Shown: positions 7,836 to 11,613 of the stretch, one piece after another
Layout of the letters: each line of letters begins with the position of its first letter
Numbering within the stretch: position 1 is the first letter of the stretch
Assembly (NCBI GenBank): GCA_937910785.1
Contig: CALDLG010000156.1
Coordinates: forward strand, 1 to 11,613
Origin: an uncultured Lachnospiraceae bacterium
Lineage (GTDB): Bacteria > Bacillota > Clostridia > Lachnospirales > Lachnospiraceae
Direction: 5' to 3'
DNA: 11,613 bases
Made by a program: the position numbers and the translations under genes
Notes under the pieces: generated by a model
Database searches by the model: none
Told to the model about the DNA's origin: nothing
The model's input: only the letters and a program-made list of their open reading frames with translations

Positions 7836-8573
7836 TTATGCCTCCAGATTCCAGATGGCAATCGCGGAATTGTTATCGTTATCCGCTTTGGCCCTCCGGT
7901 TCAGATATTTACGCATCATCGAAAGCCACTCTTTCGGCGTTCCCGCAATCGCGAGCGTCTGTTCCATCTCTTCTTCCGTTACATATTCCCAAAAGCCATC
8001 CGTACACAATAAAAATGCATGCTCCGCGCCTTCTTTCAGCGAAATGGTTTTCGTCTCGGCTTTCACCTCTCCTGCTTTTCCGATTGCTTTCAGAAGCTTG
8101 TTCCGGTCCGCATGAAACCGGATTTCTTCCATCTCAATCTCGCCGGAAAGAACCGCCATTCTGGAAACACTGTGATCAAAGGTGCAGAAAACACATTTTC
8201 CGTTTTCAAAATGATAGATGCGGCTGTCTCCCAAATGCGCAAGATATGCTATTTTCAAACGTTCGTCAATACATAAAAGAGCCAGTGTCGTTTTCATTTT
8301 CGCCTGATTCGTCTGCATTGCAAGAACGACGCGGTTCGCCCTGTCGAACCACTCTTCCATATCCGCCTGCGTAATCTGTTTATCCTCCGACCGTTCTTCA
8401 AGACATTTTTTAATTTCTTCCACCGCAGCTCCCGACGCAATGTCACCGTTTCCATGTCCTCCCAGCCCATCTGCAATGACCGCATAGCAGATTCCTTTTT
8501 TTACGGCAAACAGCCCTGCATCCTCATTGCATTCTCTGCCGCCCCGATTCGTATACCCTTTTCCCGTAATCAT
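7836..8573 (-). CDS. PP2C-type Ser/Thr phosphatase, second copy
   Basis: This 245-residue soluble PPM/PP2C metal-dependent phosphatase most likely removes phosphate from the targets of the two kinases downstream. Motifs in order: R13-x-x-NEDA with metal ligand Asp18; ADGLGGHG with Asp35-Gly36; GDSR (115-118); CTDG with Asp192; and DNDNNSA with Asp233. The metal-binding set is complete and the length is normal for a bacterial minimal PP2C. A longer in-frame extension up to 8870 overlaps the preceding phosphatase and has no PP2C similarity, so ATG 8573 is used. It has no strong ribosome site (GGGGAG is 14 bases away), which suggests coupling to the upstream gene, 23 bases away. It is quite divergent from its neighbour, so the two may have different targets. 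Confidence 0.92.
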   Translation of the reverse strand: MITGKGYTNRGGRECNEDAGLFAVKKGICYAVIADGLGGHGNGDIASGAAVEEIKKCLEERSEDKQITQADMEEWFDRANRVVLAMQTNQAKMKTTLALLCIDERLKIAYLAHLGDSRIYHFENGKCVFCTFDHSVSRMAVLSGEIEMEEIRFHADRNKLLKAIGKAGEVKAETKTISLKEGAEHAFLLCTDGFWEYVTEEEMEQTLAIAGTPKEWLSMMRKYLNRRAKADNDNNSAIAIWNLEA

Positions 8574-8596
8574 TTCACTCTGATTTGCTCCCCGAC

Positions 8597-9445
8597 CTAT
8601 TCTATTTCCAGTAAAACTGCCGTATAATTGTCCTGATTCTTTTTCTTCCGGCCCTTCACCTGCATTTCCAGATGCATCATCGACTTTCCGACTCCATACT
8701 GCATGGACTCGATAATTTCTTCCTCTGTAAGCGTATTGTATATTCCATCCGACATCAAAAGAATCCGGTCTCCCTCGAACAATGCCATTCCGGTGTCTCC
8801 GGAATCGATTTTTTCCAACCGACCGATTCCGATATAGCTGGTAAGCGCATTTCTCTGTGGATCGTTCCATGCCTCTTCCTGCGTCAGTTCTCCCGCTTCC
8901 ACCTTTTCCTGCAGAACCGCCGCATAGTTATGATCTCTGCTTAACTGCTCAAGTTTCCCATCATGATATAAATACAGACGGCTATCGCCTACTGATACCC
9001 AGTGCAGCTCCTTATCCCTGACAAATACCACAACCAGAGTCGATCCGCTTAAACCGCCGCTTTCTCCCAGCACTTCCCTGACTTCCACATTTACGTTCTC
9101 CGCCATCGCTATGAGATCTTCCCTGGCGTTTTCTCCGATTTCATGTGTTTCAAAATAGTTCAGGCAGGAAATGACGGCCGCCATGCTCGCCTTTTCTCCG
9201 TCCGCCATGCCGCCCATTCCATCGGCCAGTACCGCCAGAATCCCTTTTTCTTCGATATTGTCCACATTCATCTCCGAAACGCCAAACGAATCCTGCTGCC
9301 TGCTTCTTGCGCCGATCCCATGCGCTTTTCCGATCAACAGACCACAGCCTGTTGGTGCATCAATCTGATAAGATTTTTCCAGTCCAAGATCAACTGTTAT
9401 GGTGGATTTTTCTATTTTCTGCCGTCTTTTTATTCTTTTTCCCAT
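8597..9445 (-). CDS. PP2C-type Ser/Thr phosphatase, first copy
   Basis: This 282-residue PP2C family phosphatase shows R49QQD52S with a metal-ligand Asp, ADGMGG (74-79), the GDSRLY motif (153-158), SDGIYN (232-237, metal Asp233) and QDNYTAV (271-277, metal Asp272). The catalytic set is complete and no membrane segment is seen. It differs from its neighbour by a basic N-terminal extension (MGKRIKRRQK) of about 38 residues ahead of the catalytic domain, and a Lys-rich patch (264-269) before the last motif. The start ATG 9445 lies inside the end of the FHA gene upstream, a 16-base overlap, with GGAG about 10 bases ahead, so translation is probably coupled. It acts in the cytoplasm as an eraser for the kinase/FHA system. 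Confidence 0.92.
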   Translation of the reverse strand: MGKRIKRRQKIEKSTITVDLGLEKSYQIDAPTGCGLLIGKAHGIGARSRQQDSFGVSEMNVDNIEEKGILAVLADGMGGMADGEKASMAAVISCLNYFETHEIGENAREDLIAMAENVNVEVREVLGESGGLSGSTLVVVFVRDKELHWVSVGDSRLYLYHDGKLEQLSRDHNYAAVLQEKVEAGELTQEEAWNDPQRNALTSYIGIGRLEKIDSGDTGMALFEGDRILLMSDGIYNTLTEEEIIESMQYGVGKSMMHLEMQVKGRKKKNQDNYTAVLLEIE

Positions 9446-10023
9446 TCAAAGTTTTCTCCACACAAAGGTAAAAATAAGAGTCCTGTTTTGCCGATCTCGA
9501 TCCGATCATACGCCTTTAGCTCAACCGTCTGAAAAATTGCCTTATTATTTACCCGAACGATACTTCTCCCGTCTCCCGGAGACAGATAATAATTTTTATC
9601 ATTCGCGTCGTATGTAATGACTGCCTGATTTTCTCTTGAAATCGTCTCGTCCCCCCGGATACAGATATCCATCTTCTCACTCCGGCCGACAAAATTATTA
9701 TCCGAATGAATCCGGTAATCCCTGCCTTTTTCTTTACCGTCTATGCAGATGAGCCAGCCAACCACCGGATCAATGCCCAGGTCCTTTTGAATCAGCGCCA
9801 CAGTTCTTCCATCATCGGCATTCTGCTGCTGAACAGCCGCGAAAAGCGGCCGGGTCACATTATGCCTCTCTTCTGAAACTGCCGGCGTCGGCGCCACATC
9901 CATGACATCTACCGCTCCCATCGCCACCGTTTTGTTCGTATCGCCCGTATCTCTGCAGTATGGGCAGCTTCCGTGGATGGAAGCGTCATAATAATGTCCT
10001 CTTTCACATCGTTTCATTTCCAT
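9430..10023 (-). CDS. Cytoplasmic FHA protein with N-terminal Cys/His cluster and Thr-containing linker
   Basis: This 197-residue protein has no membrane helix. Its N-terminus holds a likely zinc site: Cys6, His10, Cys20 and Cys23 (CERGHYYDAS, then CPYC). Residues 26-80 form a flexible linker containing the repeated motif [KR]TVA at 31-34 and 73-76, plus Thr57, candidate phospho-acceptors. A FHA domain follows (about 88-185), with GWLICIDG, GRS (113-115), SREN (129-132) and VNN (158-160). The usual FHA His after Ser-Arg appears as Asn/Gln, so binding may be altered. Organisation of a Thr-bearing tail plus FHA resembles OdhI/GarA, where phosphorylation of the tail lets it fold onto its own FHA domain; that parallel is inference. 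ATG 10023 has AGGAGG with an 8-base spacer. It lies 21 bases after the membrane FHA gene and overlaps the PP2C gene by 16 bases. Confidence 0.87.
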   Translation of the reverse strand: MEMKRCERGHYYDASIHGSCPYCRDTGDTNKTVAMGAVDVMDVAPTPAVSEERHNVTRPLFAAVQQQNADDGRTVALIQKDLGIDPVVGWLICIDGKEKGRDYRIHSDNNFVGRSEKMDICIRGDETISRENQAVITYDANDKNYYLSPGDGRSIVRVNNKAIFQTVELKAYDRIEIGKTGLLFLPLCGENFEWEKE

Positions 10024-10030
10024 TGTTATA

Positions 10031-10037
10031 TCCTCCT
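10031..10037 (-). promoter_or_regulatory. Strong ribosome binding site of the zinc-FHA gene
   Basis: AGGAGGA on the minus strand, 7 bases before ATG 10023, is the best Shine-Dalgarno match in the operon. It suggests the soluble FHA protein is made in larger amounts than its neighbours. Confidence 0.7.
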
Positions 10038-10044
10038 CGCTTTG

Positions 10045-10734
10045 TTAAAAAAAACCCAAAATCGTATCCATAAAACCGCCTACCCCATCCAGAAAGTTCA
10101 GGACTCCATAAACTGCCCCAAATACGCCTCCCAGCATGGTAAGAATTATAAAAGCCACCCCTCCTATTACAATCGCCAGAGAAATACCGTCTTTCGTAAT
10201 CTCCGTTTTTTCTCCAATCCGCAGCTGTCGGAAACGGAGCAGTCCCATCATACCGAGTACGATACCGGTAACACGCAGAAACATACCAAAAACGCTCCGA
10301 TTAAATACGAAATATCCAACGAGAAACACAAGCACCGCTGCCGCGCATAAAAGAATGGCCGTCATATCCAAACCGTTTCCGGCCTTCGGTATGCTTCTCT
10401 GTTCTTCCGTTATCTCTTCCTCCACAAGCAAATCAAACGCGTTCTCCCTGTTCCCCAGATAGAAACCCTGTCCGGCCCCCATCGTACGCGGCATATTCGG
10501 CCTCAGCCTGGTGCCATCCTGATAAAATGTTCCGTTTGTGGAATTTAAATCGATCAGGCATACCTTTCCCTCGATCACCTGCAATTTGCAATGAATTCCG
10601 CTGATTTTTTTCTCGCTTTCCGGATAAATCAGCTGACACATATGTGCATCTCTTCCGATGATCAGCTCATCTTCCAGTAAAAATTTCTCATTCGCGTGTA
10701 TCCCTGATCTTCCAAGTAAATACACTTTCCTCAT
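10045..10734 (-). CDS. Membrane protein with N-terminal FHA domain
   Basis: This 229-residue protein has an N-terminal FHA domain (about 1-105) with GRD (27-29), S45-G-I-H48 and NSTNGTF (64-70), so the phospho-Thr-binding set is intact. Two or three hydrophobic segments follow, about 124-145, 148-167 and 184-211, and a Gly/Phe-rich tail. The FHA domain should face the cytoplasm and pull phosphorylated partners to the membrane. ATG 10734 is chosen over ATG 10740 because AGGAG (10744-10748) is 9 bases away instead of 3; it overlaps the DUF2085 stop as ATGA. Its FHA C-terminal half closely matches that of the protein at the right edge (PNMPRTMGAGQGFYLGNREN against PDMPRTMTSGQGFYLGSREN), so the two are duplicates. 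The hydrophobic region is not recognised as a named family. Confidence 0.86.
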   Translation of the reverse strand: MRKVYLLGRSGIHANEKFLLEDELIIGRDAHMCQLIYPESEKKISGIHCKLQVIEGKVCLIDLNSTNGTFYQDGTRLRPNMPRTMGAGQGFYLGNRENAFDLLVEEEITEEQRSIPKAGNGLDMTAILLCAAAVLVFLVGYFVFNRSVFGMFLRVTGIVLGMMGLLRFRQLRIGEKTEITKDGISLAIVIGGVAFIILTMLGGVFGAVYGVLNFLDGVGGFMDTILGFF

Positions 10735-11120
10735 ACACATTCTCTCCTCTCTGATTTGATTCTGTTCCTTATCCCTTTCCAGACGAAACGATACAGATAC
10801 AGATGCAGCATAGTGTATCCGAATCCTCCGACCGCTCCTGTCAGAAGCCTTCTCACATTCGTTGATTCCCGAATATGCAGATACTGCAGGAACCAGTCGA
10901 TAAACATAACCGCTGACAGCAATATGCACAGCATGGGAGAAATCTTTCTTTTTATAAATACAGGCACCGCAAGTATCGTTGCAAATAAAACACCGGTGCA
11001 TCTCGCACAGACGGGAAACTGATATCCATGATAAAAGAAACTTCGCTCCGGCATCTGGTGACAGCCAAGACGTTCCCCTATGTACATCAGCTTCATCCAT
11101 TTTCTATCCGCGTCTTTCAT
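10731..11120 (-). CDS. DUF2085 family small membrane protein
   Basis: This 129-residue protein carries the DUF2085 signature: GCHQMPERSFFYHGY at 19-33 and FPVCARCTG at 35-43, giving Cys20, His21, His31, Cys38 and Cys41 as possible metal or redox residues. Hydrophobic stretches at about 43-57, 61-80 and 92-113 suggest three membrane helices, and the C-terminus is basic. The family is widespread in bacteria and archaea and its function is unknown to me. It is locked between two FHA genes by 4-base ATGA overlaps on both sides, so it is probably made in step with them and may belong to the same membrane complex. No good ribosome site precedes ATG 11120, in keeping with translational coupling; ATG at residue 9 is an alternative start. 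Confidence 0.85.
   Translation of the reverse strand: MKDADRKWMKLMYIGERLGCHQMPERSFFYHGYQFPVCARCTGVLFATILAVPVFIKRKISPMLCILLSAVMFIDWFLQYLHIRESTNVRRLLTGAVGGFGYTMLHLYLYRFVWKGIRNRIKSERRECV
10744..10748 (-). promoter_or_regulatory. Ribosome binding site deciding the start of the membrane FHA gene
   Basis: AGGAG lies inside the end of the DUF2085 gene, 9 bases before ATG 10734 and only 3 before ATG 10740. This supports the ATGA-overlapping start. Confidence 0.6.
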
Positions 11121-11613
11121 ACTTTAAATCTATGTCCGCATTGTGGACATATCCAGTATGCCGCATTTTGGGTCTGTTTTCCCTTTCCGCAGGCGCCGCA
11201 CAGAATTCCGAAAGGACCAAGCAGGACCGCACCGCAGCATGCCTTTCCCGCTGAAAAATCCTTACCGGAAGTCGTTGTTTCGTTGATCACCTGGCAGTTA
11301 TCGCAGCCACAGACAGGACAGACTCCCGCACGCCCTTTCTGTGACGCCGTATATGCTTTTCCGGCCTCTGCGCCCGCGCCGTTTTTATCACTGCCGTTCC
11401 TGTCCTGCTTCAGCCGCAAAGCTCTCGATCCATTTCCTTCCGCGGCAGATTCTACGTTTTCAATTATAATATCAAACGCATTCTCTCTGCTTCCCAGATA
11501 AAATCCCTGCCCACTCGTCATTGTACGCGGCATATCCGGTTTGATTCTGGTCCCGTCTATCAAAAATGTCCCATTCGTGGAATGAAGATCTATCAGGCAT
11601 ACATTTCCGTTAA
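11117..11613 (-). CDS. FHA domain protein with C-terminal zinc-ribbon region, 5' end cut by window edge
   Basis: The reading frame is open to the right edge, so the N-terminus is missing; about 164 residues are visible. They begin inside a FHA domain (NGNVCLIDLHSTNGTF), with the STNGT phospho-Thr-binding loop, and run through PRTMTSGQGFYLGSREN to the end of the FHA fold. A polar linker rich in Lys, Gly and Ala follows. The C-terminus is Cys-rich: CPVCGCDNC, then a Gly-rich hydrophobic stretch (GKACCGAVLLGPFGILCGAC) and CPQCGHRF. This reads as two halves of a zinc ribbon split by a short hydrophobic loop, a pattern common in small clostridial zinc-ribbon proteins. It is the first visible gene of the operon; its TGA overlaps the DUF2085 ATG. 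The promoter of the operon must lie further right, outside the window. Confidence 0.85.
   Translation of the reverse strand, partial: NGNVCLIDLHSTNGTFLIDGTRIKPDMPRTMTSGQGFYLGSRENAFDIIIENVESAAEGNGSRALRLKQDRNGSDKNGAGAEAGKAYTASQKGRAGVCPVCGCDNCQVINETTTSGKDFSAGKACCGAVLLGPFGILCGACGKGKQTQNAAYWICPQCGHRFKV

Noticed and set aside
8574..8870. 99-residue N-terminal extension of the second PP2C
   Set aside because: It overlaps the coding end of the first PP2C in another frame, and the PP2C domain begins right after ATG 8573.
10047..10054. Run of eight T on the minus strand at the stop of the membrane FHA gene, as a slippage or phase-variation site or terminator
   Set aside because: Adding or removing one base gives no fusion with the next gene and only short tails. 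No stable hairpin precedes the run, so it is not a convincing terminator.
10735..11100. 122-residue N-terminal extension of the membrane FHA protein
   Set aside because: It is a shadow of the DUF2085 gene in a different frame. The FHA fold starts at MRKVYLLGR (ATG 10734) behind a good ribosome site.
1773..11613. Type VII or type VI secretion locus
   Set aside because: FHA, PP2C and kinase genes occur with such systems, but no EssC/FtsK-type ATPase, WXG100 protein or T6SS structural gene is visible in the window.
1..11613. CRISPR arrays, insertion sequences, tRNA or rRNA genes
   Set aside because: No regularly spaced direct repeats, transposase-like proteins, terminal inverted repeats or cloverleaf-like sequences were found. 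The only long exact repeat noticed is the coding 41-base match between the kinases.

Overview
The sequence looks like a chromosomal fragment of a low-to-middle GC Gram-positive anaerobe, most likely a clostridial (Lachnospiraceae-like) Firmicute. This rests on the ylxM-ffh pair, AGGAGG-type ribosome sites, a clean TTGACA/TAGAAT promoter, and the style of the kinase and FHA proteins; it is an inference, not a database match. All eleven recognised genes lie on the minus strand, so transcription runs from the right end to the left end. No tRNA, rRNA, CRISPR array, insertion sequence or riboswitch was seen. The longest stretch without a gene is the 169 bases at 1604-1772.

Left part (1-1677): the housekeeping pair ylxM (1603-1250) and ffh (1212 to beyond position 1). 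They encode a small helix-turn-helix protein linked to the signal recognition particle and the SRP GTPase itself. The pair is driven by its own sigma-A promoter at 1649-1677.

Right part (1773-11613): one compact nine-gene run, probably an operon, devoted to phospho-threonine signalling. In transcription order it holds: an FHA/zinc-ribbon protein cut by the right edge; a DUF2085 membrane protein; a second FHA protein with membrane helices; a soluble FHA protein with an N-terminal Cys/His cluster; two tandem PP2C phosphatases; an exported von Willebrand A (vWA) protein with one membrane helix and a cytoplasmic FHA domain; a Ser/Thr kinase with a C-type-lectin-like ectodomain; and a second Ser/Thr kinase with TPR-like and YD/RHS-like repeats outside the cell. 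Genes overlap by 4 or 16 bases or lie 21-84 bases apart.

Working model (inference): the two kinases have nearly interchangeable cytoplasmic catalytic domains with zinc-ribbon N-termini but unrelated extracellular sensors. Each would sense a different surface or glycan ligand and phosphorylate threonines. The four FHA proteins would read the phospho-threonine, the two PP2C enzymes would erase it, and the vWA-FHA protein would tie an extracellular metal-dependent adhesion domain to the same code. The layout recalls kinase-phosphatase-vWA triads (TerY-P type) and the kinase/phosphatase/FHA control sets of secretion systems, but no secretion or tellurite-resistance gene is present here. The output of the system is not visible in this window.
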